A DNA stretch of 64,000 nt from Neobacillus cucumis (GCF_002860255.1 NZ_PGVE01000028.1:1-64000), one strand, 5' to 3'; counted from the first letter of the stretch, positions 26,392 to 37,642 are shown. A program made the numbers and translations. The notes: generated by a model not told the origin, from the letters alone.

Positions 26392-26600
26392 GTGAACACT
26401 CCTTCTATGTATTAGCAAAGATGTAGAGAAACTTGCGCTCTCCTTTAATGGTTAACATGTTAGCGTCTAGTTAACAGCTCATTTAACCAACTTATTTTTA
26501 CACCTAAATTGCTAATTTATTAGTCACATTTTTAAAATGTATGTGCATGCATATAAATTAACATGGCCTTTTCCATCACGTCAAGTCACAAGACTCGACT

Positions 26601-26667
26601 AAAAAAGATGGGATCCTTGTAATCCGAATGGATGGTAAACATCATTCGAGAGTTACTTGCTCCCATC
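26601..26667 (-). terminator. Terminator overlapping the end of the MarR gene
   Basis: GATGGGA/TCCCATC closes a long stem with an inner CGAATG/CATTCG hairpin, followed by TTTTTT on the minus strand. Confidence 0.65.
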
Positions 26668-27090
26668 CTCTTTTAATTGATTTGTTATTTGTTGTAATTC
26701 TTCAAGAACGCTTTCCTTAGAAAAAGTTCGTTCAAGTGTTTCATTAAATGAAACTAATGCGTTTTTTAGCTTTACTTCTCCTTCTGCTGTTAAAGAAGTA
26801 TAAATGGCTCTTCGATCATCTATGCAAATATTTCTTTCTAAAACACCACAATCTCTAGCTTCAAATCGGCTGACCAGCCTAGACATAGCGCTTTGACTTA
26901 AACCAACTCGATTTTGCAACTGCTGCAATTTCAATTTTTTATGCGGGGCTTCAGATAAAAATAAGAGCACATAAAATTCATTCAGTGATAATTGATGTTT
27001 CTCTTGAAGGCTGCTTTCTAGCTCATTGGTTATTTTCATTTGTAGATTGGAGAATGATAGCCAATGGGTTATCAGTTGATTTTGTTGCAT
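26653..27090 (-). CDS. MarR-family transcriptional regulator
   Basis: A 145-residue winged-helix protein with the MarR layout: an N-terminal dimerisation helix, LSLNEFYVLLFLSEAP, the recognition region LQNRVGLSQSAMSRLVSRFEARD and the wing CIDDRRAIYTSLTAEG. I start at ATG 27090 after AGGTGA. It lies upstream of, and on the same strand as, namA and the aldo/keto reductase, but has its own terminator; it probably regulates them or itself. A lone Cys60s-type redox sensor is not obvious; Cys in RDCGVLERNICI could be one. Confidence 0.92.
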   Translation of the reverse strand: MQQNQLITHWLSFSNLQMKITNELESSLQEKHQLSLNEFYVLLFLSEAPHKKLKLQQLQNRVGLSQSAMSRLVSRFEARDCGVLERNICIDDRRAIYTSLTAEGEVKLKNALVSFNETLERTFSKESVLEELQQITNQLKEDGSK

Positions 27091-27274
27091 TTGTATCACC
27101 TATTCTAAATGCTTACTTAGTTTAATAATATCCTTATACTAACAAGGAATCAAATTACTAGTCAATTGGACCTTAGGGTTTTTGCGATGGATTATAATCG
27201 TATTCATCGTGGCCGTTCGTTTAAAGGAAATATTAAAGGTAAAGATGGAATTACATGCGGGTTGATGACAAAAA

Positions 27275-27307
27275 AAGGTGGCGAGGATTAACTCGTCACC
27301 TTTTTTT
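27275..27307 (+). terminator. Stand-alone terminator hairpin
   Basis: AAAGGTGGCGAG/CTCGTCACCTTTTTTT. No recognised plus-strand gene precedes it; only a 34-codon frame (27187-27291) ends inside it. Confidence 0.65.
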
Positions 27308-27474
27308 AGCTATAGTAGACTTCTTTTCTGTCGAACTTATGTTTTATTCTGGCCTTCTGGGATTATGTGCCCTTCTTATCTGCAGAACTACAATTTTTTC
27401 TTTGCCTTCGGGAGTTATGAACCCCTCTTATCTACCGAAATACAATTTTTTCTTTGCCTTCGGGAGTTATGAAT
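27300..27474. repeat. Tandem 52-bp repeat, about 3.3 degenerate copies
   Basis: The marker GCCTTC recurs at 27352, 27404 and 27456, an exact 52-base period. The last two units are almost identical, the first two have diverged. The unit includes GCCTTCGGGAGTTATGAA and ACAATTTTTTC. The array fills the gap between the stand-alone terminator and the amidase stop. Confidence 0.85.
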
Positions 27475-27515
27475 ATAACCATTATCCCCTATCAATATTA
27501 AAATCCATTAACCTC

Positions 27516-29084
27516 TTATTTTAAAACAGGTGCTTCCCGATGATGGGTTGCTTCTTGATAGGAATAGGCCAACTTGATTAAAGTCGGTTCATCAAAAGCT
27601 TTTCCTAGCATTTCCATTCCGATTGGAAGACCATTATCACTAAAGCCTGCTGGAATCGAAATAGCCGGGAAACCTGAAAACGGACTCAAACGATTGGCAT
27701 TTCCTGCTCCCTGACCACTCCCCACCACTGCTGGTAAGGCACTAGAAGTTGGATACACTAACGCATCCAGCACATTTTCATTAAAGGTTGACAGTAAACT
27801 TTCCTTTGCCAATTTCGGCCGATTCGTGATAATTCTTAAATATTCTGGATCATTTTCCAACGAAACTTTATTGTTTCTTGCGATTAAACCGCTTTTTAAA
27901 CTTGGATGAAATAATCCGCTGTTGATTATATCTGTCAAAGTGTGAACAGGAGCATTGGGTCCTAGTGAAGCTAAGTAATCATTCAACTGGAATTTAAATT
28001 CAAAACCGCTTAAGCTTGGGTACGCTAAAATTTCATTCAGATTCGGAATAGTCACCTCATAAACTTCTGCCCCTTGTGATTTCATATCCGCAATCGCCTG
28101 TTCCATGACCTTATTGATTTGTGGATCATTTCCGAATAAGGCTCGAACGACCCCAATACGAGCCTTTTTCAACCCATTTTTCTTTAGATAATGAGTATAC
28201 GTTTGTGGAACTTTACCAATGCTTGCTTTTGTCACAGGATCGGCTGGGTCGTAACCTGCAATGGCATCAAGCACCGCTGCAGCATCTTCTACTGTACGTG
28301 CAATAGGTCCTCCCACATCCTGCGAAAGCGCAAGTGGAATAATCCCATCCCTGCTGGCTAGTCCCATTGTAGGACGAATCCCAACAAGGTCATTGAAGGA
28401 AGAAGGTATTCGTATCGAACCACCTGTATCTGTTCCTAATCCGACAGTAACAAAGTTTGAGGCAACAGTTGCAGCAGTCCCCCCGCTCGAGCCGCCAGGA
28501 TATCTCGTCGTATCATATGGATTATAGGTTTGTCCTCCCATAGAACTGATTGTTTCAAAACCGAATGCAAATTCATGAAGATTGGCTTTTCCTAGAATAA
28601 TAGCCCCTTCTTCTCTTAATTTCTTCGTTTGATAAGCGTCATCTAATGGAATTGATCCTTCAAGCGACAAGGAACCGGCTGTTGTAGGCATATCGTATGT
28701 ATCAAAGTTATCTTTCAAAATAACCGGGATTCCATGTAAGGCGCCACGAACTTTGCCGGCTTTCCGTTCTTGATCCAATTGTTTTGCCTCTGCCAACGCA
28801 TCTTTGTTAATCGTAATAATAGAGTTAATACTATCATCGTATTCCGCGATACGATCCAAGTAGAATTGGACCAATTGTTCAGAGGTTAACTTCCCCGTCT
28901 GCATAGCCTGCTCCAATTCTGAGATTGTCGCCTCCTCAATTTTAACGGATAAAACACTTTTCGCGACAGGACTGGCATGGGTCGCAGCGGCCTGTGCCGT
29001 GGAACCTACTGGCACTGCAAGCAAACTTCCTGCTAATACAAAACTAGTTACAAACGAAATCGATTTCTTACTCCACTTCCCCAT
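27516..29084 (-). CDS. Secreted amidase (amidase signature family)
   Basis: A 522-residue exported amidase. An N-terminal Sec signal peptide (basic start, hydrophobic core VLAGSLLAVPVG, AQA-A cleavage region) is followed by the amidase-signature fold with the Ser-cisSer-Lys triad: Lys in PVILKDNFDT, Ser in GGSSGGTA and nucleophile Ser in DTGGSIRIPSS. The family hydrolyses a broad range of amides; GatA relatives act on tRNA, but the signal peptide argues against that. No cell-wall anchoring domain is present. ATG 29084 follows AAGGGGAGA. Confidence 0.93.
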   Translation of the reverse strand: MGKWSKKSISFVTSFVLAGSLLAVPVGSTAQAAATHASPVAKSVLSVKIEEATISELEQAMQTGKLTSEQLVQFYLDRIAEYDDSINSIITINKDALAEAKQLDQERKAGKVRGALHGIPVILKDNFDTYDMPTTAGSLSLEGSIPLDDAYQTKKLREEGAIILGKANLHEFAFGFETISSMGGQTYNPYDTTRYPGGSSGGTAATVASNFVTVGLGTDTGGSIRIPSSFNDLVGIRPTMGLASRDGIIPLALSQDVGGPIARTVEDAAAVLDAIAGYDPADPVTKASIGKVPQTYTHYLKKNGLKKARIGVVRALFGNDPQINKVMEQAIADMKSQGAEVYEVTIPNLNEILAYPSLSGFEFKFQLNDYLASLGPNAPVHTLTDIINSGLFHPSLKSGLIARNNKVSLENDPEYLRIITNRPKLAKESLLSTFNENVLDALVYPTSSALPAVVGSGQGAGNANRLSPFSGFPAISIPAGFSDNGLPIGMEMLGKAFDEPTLIKLAYSYQEATHHREAPVLK

Positions 29085-29333
29085 TCTGATTCTCCCCTTA
29101 ATCTAAGATTCTATGAATATAGCAATCTTATTTTTAATTGTCCTAATATACGGGAGATTTTCTAACAAAGAAAATGCAAATGTTTGGTAAGCCAGCTTGT
29201 GTTAGCGAGTCTTATTTGCTCCAACTACTACCAAAAAAAATACCCTATATGAAGTCAACCGAAATTGGAAAATCCATACATATCCCATTATGCAGGGGTT
29301 ACACTAATAAAAAGTGTTAGACAGGTGGTTTGA

Positions 29334-30410
29334 ATGAATCAAAAACTAATCCAAGCCTCACATATTTATATTTTACTGATTCTTTTTTCAGGGTTTATGG
29401 TTCATGTCTTAAGCCTCCCCATTTTGTTATCAACGGCTAAAAGAGATGCTTGGCTTAGCGCTCTTGCTAGTGCTGTTCCTATTACGCTCTGGTTGTTGTT
29501 CATTTTCTATATTTATAAAAAAATAAACCAGTATGACCTTCTCTCATTTCTAAATCATGCTTATAGCAAATGGGTCTCGATTATTTTTTCAATCGTGTTT
29601 TGTGCTCATTTCTTTGTTATCGCCTTAATTACTCTTAAATTTACCATTTATTGGGCGAATGCCAATTATACCTTTGATGTTCCGAATTATGTGATTGTTT
29701 CCTTGTTTGCTTTGATTTGCTATTATTCATCCGCTAAAGGGCTGCGCACCATCTGTTCCATGGCTATGCTGATCCTGCCCTTTGTTGTCATATTTGGTTT
29801 AGTAGTTGGGGTGGGAAATATGCCAAATAAGGATTATGAACAATTGTTTCCTATTTTTGAAAATGGCTATATCGACTTTTTTAAAGGATTAGGATATGCA
29901 TGTTCCGGTTTAGTTGAAGTATCCTTTATCTTATTTTTAACCTCAAACCTTACAGGTAAATTAAAAATGAAATGGCTCTTATTAATGGGGATCATACTTG
30001 TAGGGTTATCTTTTGGACCTTTAGTTGGTGCACTTGCCGAATTTGGCTCAGTAGAAGCGGAAAAAATGAGGAATCCGGCGTATGAAGAGTGGCGATTGCT
30101 TACAATCGGAACGCATCTCACCCGCCTTGATTTTCTTTCTATTTTCCAGTGGCTGTCAGGTGCCTTTGTCAGAATCAGTTTATCTTTATTTATCGCTGCA
30201 AAGGGATTTTCATTGAATTCAGAACATAAGTGGGTCCTTCCAATGCTTTATATTTTATTAATGATTGCAGCTAGCATTCATTGGGATTCCGTCTCATTTA
30301 TTTATTTTTTGAAAAACTTTTACTTTCCCATTAACCTAATCTTTCAAATTTGCCTACTGCTGCTGGTTTTCCTACTCATCAAGTTAAAAGGTGTGAGCCA
30401 TGAAAAATAA
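29334..30410 (+). CDS. Germinant receptor subunit B (GerAB family permease-like)
   Basis: A 358-residue protein with ten membrane helices of the spore germination GerAB/amino acid permease superfamily. It starts MNQKLIQASHIYILLILFSGFMVHVLSLP, with the family's helix 1, and has the FENGYIDFFKGLGYACSGL segment. B subunits bind the germinant in the spore inner membrane. ATG 29334 follows AGGTGG. The stop overlaps the start of the A subunit gene by 11 bases. The order B-A-C differs from the gerA operon order A-B-C. Confidence 0.92.
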   Translation: MNQKLIQASHIYILLILFSGFMVHVLSLPILLSTAKRDAWLSALASAVPITLWLLFIFYIYKKINQYDLLSFLNHAYSKWVSIIFSIVFCAHFFVIALITLKFTIYWANANYTFDVPNYVIVSLFALICYYSSAKGLRTICSMAMLILPFVVIFGLVVGVGNMPNKDYEQLFPIFENGYIDFFKGLGYACSGLVEVSFILFLTSNLTGKLKMKWLLLMGIILVGLSFGPLVGALAEFGSVEAEKMRNPAYEEWRLLTIGTHLTRLDFLSIFQWLSGAFVRISLSLFIAAKGFSLNSEHKWVLPMLYILLMIAASIHWDSVSFIYFLKNFYFPINLIFQICLLLLVFLLIKLKGVSHEK

Positions 30411-31869
30411 TCAGTCTTCGAAACAAACCATAGACATTGTCCAAGTAAAAAGTTGGTTTGAAGGTTCTTCTGATATTACAGTCAAACAAAGAACCTATAA
30501 AGGGAAGAATTCCACTTGCTCATTAGAATTCTTCTTTTGTCCTAATTTAGTGGATATAAAATCCTTGAACGAAGTCATTTTTCCTCAAATTAATATGGTG
30601 ATAGAAAAGCATGGTTCTTTCACCATTGAGCTTTTAAGCAAGATTTTGGAGGTAAGCCAGCTTAAAAAAGGTAAAAACATCAAAGCTGATTTGGAAAAGA
30701 AACTGTTTTCAGGAGAACTACTTATTTTTTGCTATGATGTGAATGATTTCATATCAATCCCTATCTCCAACGCTCCAAAGAGAAGTCCAGAAGAATCCAC
30801 TTTAGAGACTTCCGTCCGAGGACCGAGAGATGGATTTGTTGAAAATATATCGGATAACATGGCATTAATCCGGCAGAGATTAAAGACCTCCTCTTTAAAA
30901 AGTATGGAATATACACTAGGTGAGCGGAGCCAAACCAAAGTATTGTTGCTTTATATAGATGACATTATCAACCCTTCCCTTCTAGATGAAGTAAAAAAAC
31001 GTTTAGAATCCATCAAGATTGATATTATTGTCAGCAGTTACGAGCTGGAAGAGCATCTTTATGATCATCTCTATTCTATTTTTCCATTAATGGACCATAC
31101 CGGGAGACCAGACTTTGTTGTTCAATCTTTAAACCAAGGGAGGTTTGTCATTGTCGTAGATGGAAATCCTTCTGTTGTTATAGGTCCAACTAATTTCAAC
31201 CAAGTTCTATACTCACCCGAAGATGTACACCAAAGTTTTTATTATATAAGCTTTATTCGAATCCAACGGATCATTGGTGTTTTTACCACCGTTTTTTTAC
31301 CAGGTTTCTACATTGCCTTAATTACGTTTCAATTAGATCAGGTACCCTATTCACTATTAGCAACCATTGCCATCTCGCGAATCGGGTTGCCTTTATCAGC
31401 ACCTGCAGAGGCTATGATCATGTTGATTTTATTTGAATTATTTAAAGAAGCAGGTGTACGGCTTCCGAAAGCGGTTGGCCAGACGGTGGCTGTTCTTGGC
31501 GGGTTATTTATCGGGGACGCTGCCATCCGTGCAGGGTTAACCTCTCCCTCGATGTTAGTGATTATTGCTATCACCGTGATCTCTGGTTATACATTGATTA
31601 ACCAAAACATTGGCGGTAATATTGCCCTGCTTCGTATGGTTGTCTTACTATTTTCATCCTTTTTAGGTTTATTTGGTTTCTTTATTGCTTTCTATTTGTT
31701 ATTAACCCATGTCGTCTCATTGGAAAGTTTTGGACAGCCTTATATCTCATATTTATCCAACCCAAATAGAACCGACATTCTTAAAAACTTCATCAGGCTG
31801 CCATTTCGATTTCTCAAGAAACGGAACACAGCCTATCGTCCTATTGATCCCGATCGTCAAAAGGAGTAA
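30400..31869 (+). CDS. Germinant receptor subunit A (GerAA family)
   Basis: A 489-residue GerA subunit. Residues about 1-245 are the soluble N-terminal domain, with SVRGPRDGFVE and the conserved RT-poor segment LIRQRLKTSSLK, followed by about five membrane helices in the second half (FTTVFLPGFYIALITF, GLPLSAPAEAMIMLILFELFKEAGVRLP, VAVLGGLFIGDAAIRAG). These are the hallmarks of GerAA/SpoVAF proteins. It forms part of the germinant-gated ion channel of the spore inner membrane. It starts inside the end of the B gene, so translation is coupled. Confidence 0.95.
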   Translation: MKNNQSSKQTIDIVQVKSWFEGSSDITVKQRTYKGKNSTCSLEFFFCPNLVDIKSLNEVIFPQINMVIEKHGSFTIELLSKILEVSQLKKGKNIKADLEKKLFSGELLIFCYDVNDFISIPISNAPKRSPEESTLETSVRGPRDGFVENISDNMALIRQRLKTSSLKSMEYTLGERSQTKVLLLYIDDIINPSLLDEVKKRLESIKIDIIVSSYELEEHLYDHLYSIFPLMDHTGRPDFVVQSLNQGRFVIVVDGNPSVVIGPTNFNQVLYSPEDVHQSFYYISFIRIQRIIGVFTTVFLPGFYIALITFQLDQVPYSLLATIAISRIGLPLSAPAEAMIMLILFELFKEAGVRLPKAVGQTVAVLGGLFIGDAAIRAGLTSPSMLVIIAITVISGYTLINQNIGGNIALLRMVVLLFSSFLGLFGFFIAFYLLLTHVVSLESFGQPYISYLSNPNRTDILKNFIRLPFRFLKKRNTAYRPIDPDRQKE

Positions 31870-31872
31870 TGA

Positions 31873-32991
31873 ATGATGAGATATATATTCCTATCTATAC
31901 TCAGTTGTCTCCTCTTGGTGGTGACAGGTTGTACAGGTGCAAAGGAAATTCAAAATGAAACTTATATAACTGCCATCGGATTTGATTATTCTAAAGGACA
32001 GTATACCGTGTATCTTCAAGCATTAAATTTTTCCAATATCGCCAAACAAGAAGGTGGTTCTGGATTGCAACAGGCTTCACCAATTTTAATTGGTCAAGCT
32101 ACAGGTAAAAGTATCCAGTCCGCAATCAATAAATTAGAGCAGCATGCTGCTCTTCCACTGTACTACGGTCATGTGAATACTTTTGTGTTAAGTAAACAGG
32201 TGATTGAGAAACAATTAGCATCTGTTGTTGAATTTATCGGGCAGAACTCTTACCTCAGGTACAATAGTTGGCTGTATGGAACAAAAGGTGATATTAAAAA
32301 GGTTCTTTTAGCTGAAAGTTTTTTTAATTACCCCTCTATCTATACCGTCCTCCATAGTCCTAGTCCGTTATTAAAGGAAAATTATTCAATGCAGATTGAA
32401 AAATACCATCGGTTAATTTCAAGATATAATCAATCAGTAGGTACCTTGATCATTCCTTCAATTGATATCAAGAAAAAGATTTTCTTGCAGGATGAAAAGC
32501 CCATAAATATTGCAGCTTTAACCGGAGGATTTGTTGTTGCCCAGCATCAATACAAGGGCTGGGTCAAAAAACATGATCTGATTGGCTTAAAGTGGTTTTC
32601 CGAAAAGGCAGCGCGAATCCCGATTTCTCTCTATAACGAGAGAGTGAGTGTAGAAATAATAAAACCCCAAAGTACCATTAAAGTGATAAGTGCTCCAAAA
32701 CCTGCCTATGACTTAATTGTAAAAGCCAACGCCTATATAAATCAAAATGTAGAGAATTTAAGTGTGAGTAACATTGAAAAAGAATTAGAACAAAAAGTGA
32801 AAAATGAAATTTTAATAACCTTGGAAAAAAGCAATCAAATGAATGCGGACCTTTTAAATATTAGTGAAATACCTTATCGGTATCATCACAAAAAGTGGGA
32901 CATTCAGGTTATCAATAACATGAATAAGAACTCCATAAAACATATCAATGTTACGATAAAGGTACAACAAAACATAAATTATAAACGCTAA
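31873..32991 (+). CDS. Germinant receptor subunit C lipoprotein (GerAC family)
   Basis: The 372-residue protein has a lipoprotein signal peptide with lipobox VTGC (Cys about 20) and the GerAC start ETYITAIGFDYSKGQYTVYLQALNF. The middle domain has RYNSWLYGTKGDIKKVLLAE; the C-terminal domain is helical and charged. C subunits are lipid-anchored on the outer face of the spore inner membrane. It begins four bases after the A stop with AAGGAG and ends the operon before a terminator. Confidence 0.93.
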   Translation: MMRYIFLSILSCLLLVVTGCTGAKEIQNETYITAIGFDYSKGQYTVYLQALNFSNIAKQEGGSGLQQASPILIGQATGKSIQSAINKLEQHAALPLYYGHVNTFVLSKQVIEKQLASVVEFIGQNSYLRYNSWLYGTKGDIKKVLLAESFFNYPSIYTVLHSPSPLLKENYSMQIEKYHRLISRYNQSVGTLIIPSIDIKKKIFLQDEKPINIAALTGGFVVAQHQYKGWVKKHDLIGLKWFSEKAARIPISLYNERVSVEIIKPQSTIKVISAPKPAYDLIVKANAYINQNVENLSVSNIEKELEQKVKNEILITLEKSNQMNADLLNISEIPYRYHHKKWDIQVINNMNKNSIKHINVTIKVQQNINYKR

Positions 32992-33000
32992 CACGAAAAA

Positions 33001-33028
33001 GGATGCTCCGGATTGGGGCACCCTTTTG
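33001..33028 (+). terminator. Terminator after the germination operon
   Basis: A GGATGCTCC/GGGGCACCC stem with G-T pairs, then TTTTG. Confidence 0.65.
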
Positions 33029-33089
33029 AAAATGTGTATTTTAAGTTATGTTAAAAACAATACCCTATACAAAGTTGAACCAGTCTCTA

Positions 33090-33260
33090 TCACTTTCCTA
33101 GGTTTTTCATTGTTTGGTTAACCAGGTTTTGCGTCGCATCATCCGTCGATTCTGCCGGATTCTCAATCGCAGACTGCACATAATTTAATGCAGACTGATT
33201 CATATTTTTAAAAGCTTTCATTTTATTTTCCGGATCGTTCTGATTTTGATAGCGTACCAT
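33090..33260 (-). CDS. 56-aa small hydrophilic protein
   Basis: A short frame with an ideal GGAGG site eight bases before ATG 33260. The product is polar, Asn/Gln-rich and probably helical (NKMKAFKNMNQSALNYVQSAIENPAE, then NLVNQTMKNLGK). The composition recalls small spore-associated proteins, and it lies between the ger operon and the thiC leader, but I recognise no family. Confidence 0.6.
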   Translation of the reverse strand: MVRYQNQNDPENKMKAFKNMNQSALNYVQSAIENPAESTDDATQNLVNQTMKNLGK

Positions 33261-33430
33261 TATCCATTCCTCCCTATTTTTTTACTTTTTATTTTCTGTT
33301 TGTTTGTGGAAGAATATACATTATATAGTAAGAAAGTACCCCACCCTATTCCTCATCTTACAAATTTTTTAAAAATTACCTTTCCTTTCTTTAGCTGCTT
33401 TTGTATACTGAAACAAGTTAAATAAAAATA

Positions 33431-35459
<2,029 letters not shown>

Positions 35460-35499
35460 ATTGTTTAACTTTCCCCTAAAAGATATATATAGTAAAAAG

Positions 35500-35537
35500 A
35501 AATTGACGTATGCCAGCGCATACGTCAATTCTTTTTT
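35500..35537 (+). terminator. Terminator after thiC
   Basis: AATTGACGTATG/CATACGTCAATT stem followed by a T run. Confidence 0.9.
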
Positions 35538-35734
35538 ATTAATGGCTGTGTTAAACTTGTATGTTAATTTTCCGCTCCAGGAGCTTCGCTTTCCGCGGGC
35601 GTGCCGGGGAGCCTCCTCGGCGCTTTGCGCCTGTGGGGTCTCCCCTGCCCCGTACTCCCGCAGGAGTCTCGCACCTTCCGCTCCAATCAACATAGTTCCT
35701 TAATCAACAATTACTTTTTACACAGCCTTATTAA
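35538..35734. repeat. GC-rich interspersed repeat with terminal inverted repeats
   Basis: About 195 bases bounded by GGCTGTGTTAAA (35544) and TTTTTACACAGCC (to 35727), which pair as inverted ends. The interior (35571-35690) is far richer in G and C than the surroundings (CGCGGGCGTGCCGGGGAG, GGGGTCTCCCCTGCCCCG) and full of self-complementary blocks. I recall very similar sequences scattered in many Bacillaceae genomes. No transposase is encoded, so it is MITE-like at most. Confidence 0.75.
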
Positions 35735-35745
35735 TAAAAAATTAA

Positions 35746-37248
35746 TTACTGCAGTTGTGGTACTTTTTTAATGGCTTTCTTTTGGATGGGTGCTTCTTCC
35801 TTTTTACCACCGCTACGGATAAAGAAAGCTAAAATAAAGGCAGCGATTGATAAATAAGTTGCTATCATAAAAGCATCATCAATCCCCATCACGGTTCCCT
35901 GCTTAATAGCCAACGCCATCTGAACCTTATCTGCTGGAGATATTTGTTCCTGAGTCATGATGGATTTCACGTGTGCCTCGCCTTGATTGGTCATGATCGA
36001 AACAAAAAATGCCATGCCAACCGCACCGGCTACCATTCTTAACGTGTTAACCATCGCGGTCCCGTAACGATTTAAACTGAGACCCAAATCATTTAATCCA
36101 GCTGTAAAGATTGGCATCATTAAAATGGACATCCCAAACATCCGTATTGTATAAATCCATAGAACATAAGAATAAGATGTATCAGTATGCAGCTTTGTCA
36201 GAGCGTAAGTAGTGACAATGGTTATGGCTAATCCGGTAATGGCTAACCATCTAGCTCCATATTTATCAAACAGCTTTCCTGTAATTGGGGACATAATGCC
36301 CATTACCACGCCGCCAGGAAGGAGCATGAATCCAGCTTCAAGCGGAGTAAAGCCATGGATATTTTGCATATAAATGGGCATTAAAATCATACCCGAGAAC
36401 ATCGCCATTGTTACAATCACGTTGATGATCGTCGTCAACGTAAACATGCGGTACTTGAATATCCTAAATTCCAATATAGGATGACCGACCGTAAGCTGAC
36501 GCCATACAAACAAAATCAAACTGATTCCGCCGATAACAAACAAGGTTACAACCTCCGGATCCGTCCACCCTTTTGTTCCTCCTGTTGAGAAACCATAGAG
36601 TAATCCGCCAAATCCAATGGTTGATAAAATCACACCGAGTACATCCAGTTTTGGACGGCTTGTTACCGTTACATTTTTCACTAAGAAAATGGCGATTAAA
36701 AAGTCAATTAAGGCAACTGGGGCAATAATATAAAACATCGTATGCCAAGAATAGGTTTCAATTACCCATCCTGCCCAGGTTGGTCCAATAGCTGGAGCAA
36801 AGTTCATCGCTACCCCAAAGATCCCCATCGCAAACCCGCGCCGCTCAATTGGGAAAATTGTAAAAATCACATTGGTGATGAGCGGAAAAAGGATTCCTGC
36901 CCCGATCGCCTGAACAACCCGGCCGATTAAAATAATATAAAAGGCAGGTGCTAACGCACATATAAAGGTACCAACCGCAAATACACCCATCGAGAATAGA
37001 AATAATTGCCTAGTTGTATATCTTTCCATTAAAAATGCTGTAACTGGGATAACAATCCCATTCGTTAACATAAAAATCGTACTTAACCAGTTCGCGGTAG
37101 AAGCTGAGATATCAAAAGTCTCCATAATTTGAGGTAAGGCTACATTAATGACGGTTTGATTCAAAAACGCAACAAACGCCCCAGCTAGCAACACCGCAAA
37201 TATGGGTGTCGTTCGAATTGGCTTCTTCATTGTTTCAGTAGTATCCAA
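35746..37248 (-). CDS. DHA2-family MFS drug exporter, second paralogue
   Basis: A 14-helix exporter closely related to the one at 21846-23372 (LNQTVINVALPQIM, WLSTIFMLTNGIVIPVTAFLMERY, GPTWAGWV motif C, same C-terminal helix pattern). I place the start at TTG 37248, nine bases after GGGAGG; the ATG six codons later is 27 bases from that site, and the frame further upstream runs through a repeat, so the long version is unlikely. This gives 500 residues. No regulator gene is adjacent. Substrates unknown. Confidence 0.92.
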   Translation of the reverse strand: MDTTETMKKPIRTTPIFAVLLAGAFVAFLNQTVINVALPQIMETFDISASTANWLSTIFMLTNGIVIPVTAFLMERYTTRQLFLFSMGVFAVGTFICALAPAFYIILIGRVVQAIGAGILFPLITNVIFTIFPIERRGFAMGIFGVAMNFAPAIGPTWAGWVIETYSWHTMFYIIAPVALIDFLIAIFLVKNVTVTSRPKLDVLGVILSTIGFGGLLYGFSTGGTKGWTDPEVVTLFVIGGISLILFVWRQLTVGHPILEFRIFKYRMFTLTTIINVIVTMAMFSGMILMPIYMQNIHGFTPLEAGFMLLPGGVVMGIMSPITGKLFDKYGARWLAITGLAITIVTTYALTKLHTDTSYSYVLWIYTIRMFGMSILMMPIFTAGLNDLGLSLNRYGTAMVNTLRMVAGAVGMAFFVSIMTNQGEAHVKSIMTQEQISPADKVQMALAIKQGTVMGIDDAFMIATYLSIAAFILAFFIRSGGKKEEAPIQKKAIKKVPQLQ

Positions 37249-37345
37249 GTAATAAGTCCTCCCAAGATATGTAATTCTAATTAACTTAGTTAGTATAGTC
37301 CTTGATAGTATGTGAATACAAGAGAAATTTGAAACAATTTTAAAT

Positions 37346-37370
37346 TCATGGGGACGGTTCTCATGCTTCC
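37346..37370. repeat. Single arm of the REP-like repeat
   Basis: CATGGGGACGGTTCTC followed by ATGCTTCC matches one arm of the palindrome at 5776-5830 except for one internal base. The second arm is missing. Confidence 0.7.
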
Positions 37371-37438
37371 CTAGATTTACTTTTGTCAATTTAGGGTATT
37401 ATACAACCAAACCATATTTAAAGAAAGAAGGGATTATA

Positions 37439-37591
37439 ATGCTTTGGACCATTATAGGTTTATTACTATTATTTTGGATCATTGGGCTTGTATTCCATAT
37501 TGCAGGAGGACTGATTCATCTACTACTTGTCGTCGCTGTTGTCGTGTTTATTTTCAAACTCATTTCAGGCAGAACGAAAAATAGAGCTTAA
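37439..37591 (+). CDS. 50-aa membrane protein, Lmo0937 family
   Basis: A short protein with two hydrophobic helices (MLWTIIGLLLLFWIIGLVFHIAG and LIHLLLVVAVVVFIFKLI) and a basic end (SGRTKNRA). This is the pattern of the Lmo0937/DUF5670 family of small firmicute membrane proteins, function unknown. ATG 37439 follows AAGAAGGGA. It lies between two repeat elements. Confidence 0.85.
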   Translation: MLWTIIGLLLLFWIIGLVFHIAGGLIHLLLVVAVVVFIFKLISGRTKNRA

Positions 37592-37603
37592 TCAAAGTAA
37601 AGT

Positions 37604-37642
37604 CCCAGGCACCTTCCATTATTCTCCGGTTGGTGCCTGTCA
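37604..37642. repeat. Imperfect palindrome, second REP-like type
   Basis: GTCCCAGGCACC and GGTGCCTGTCAC face each other across a 14-base spacer. The AGGCACC/GGTGCCT arms are of a kind I recall as common intergenic repeats in Bacillus. It follows the 50-aa membrane protein gene directly. Confidence 0.6.

Noticed and set aside
27187..27291. 34-codon frame starting ATG 27187 and ending in a terminator hairpin
   Set aside because: No good ribosome binding site and no recognisable family; kept only as context for the hairpin.
27255..27524. Plus-strand frames across the tandem repeat
   Set aside because: The frames arise from the repeated unit; they have no ribosome binding site and no plausible protein composition.
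37249..37389. N-terminal extension of the second DHA2 exporter
   Set aside because: It reads through a REP-like arm and AT-rich intergenic sequence; the TTG at 37248 has the correctly spaced GGGAGG site.
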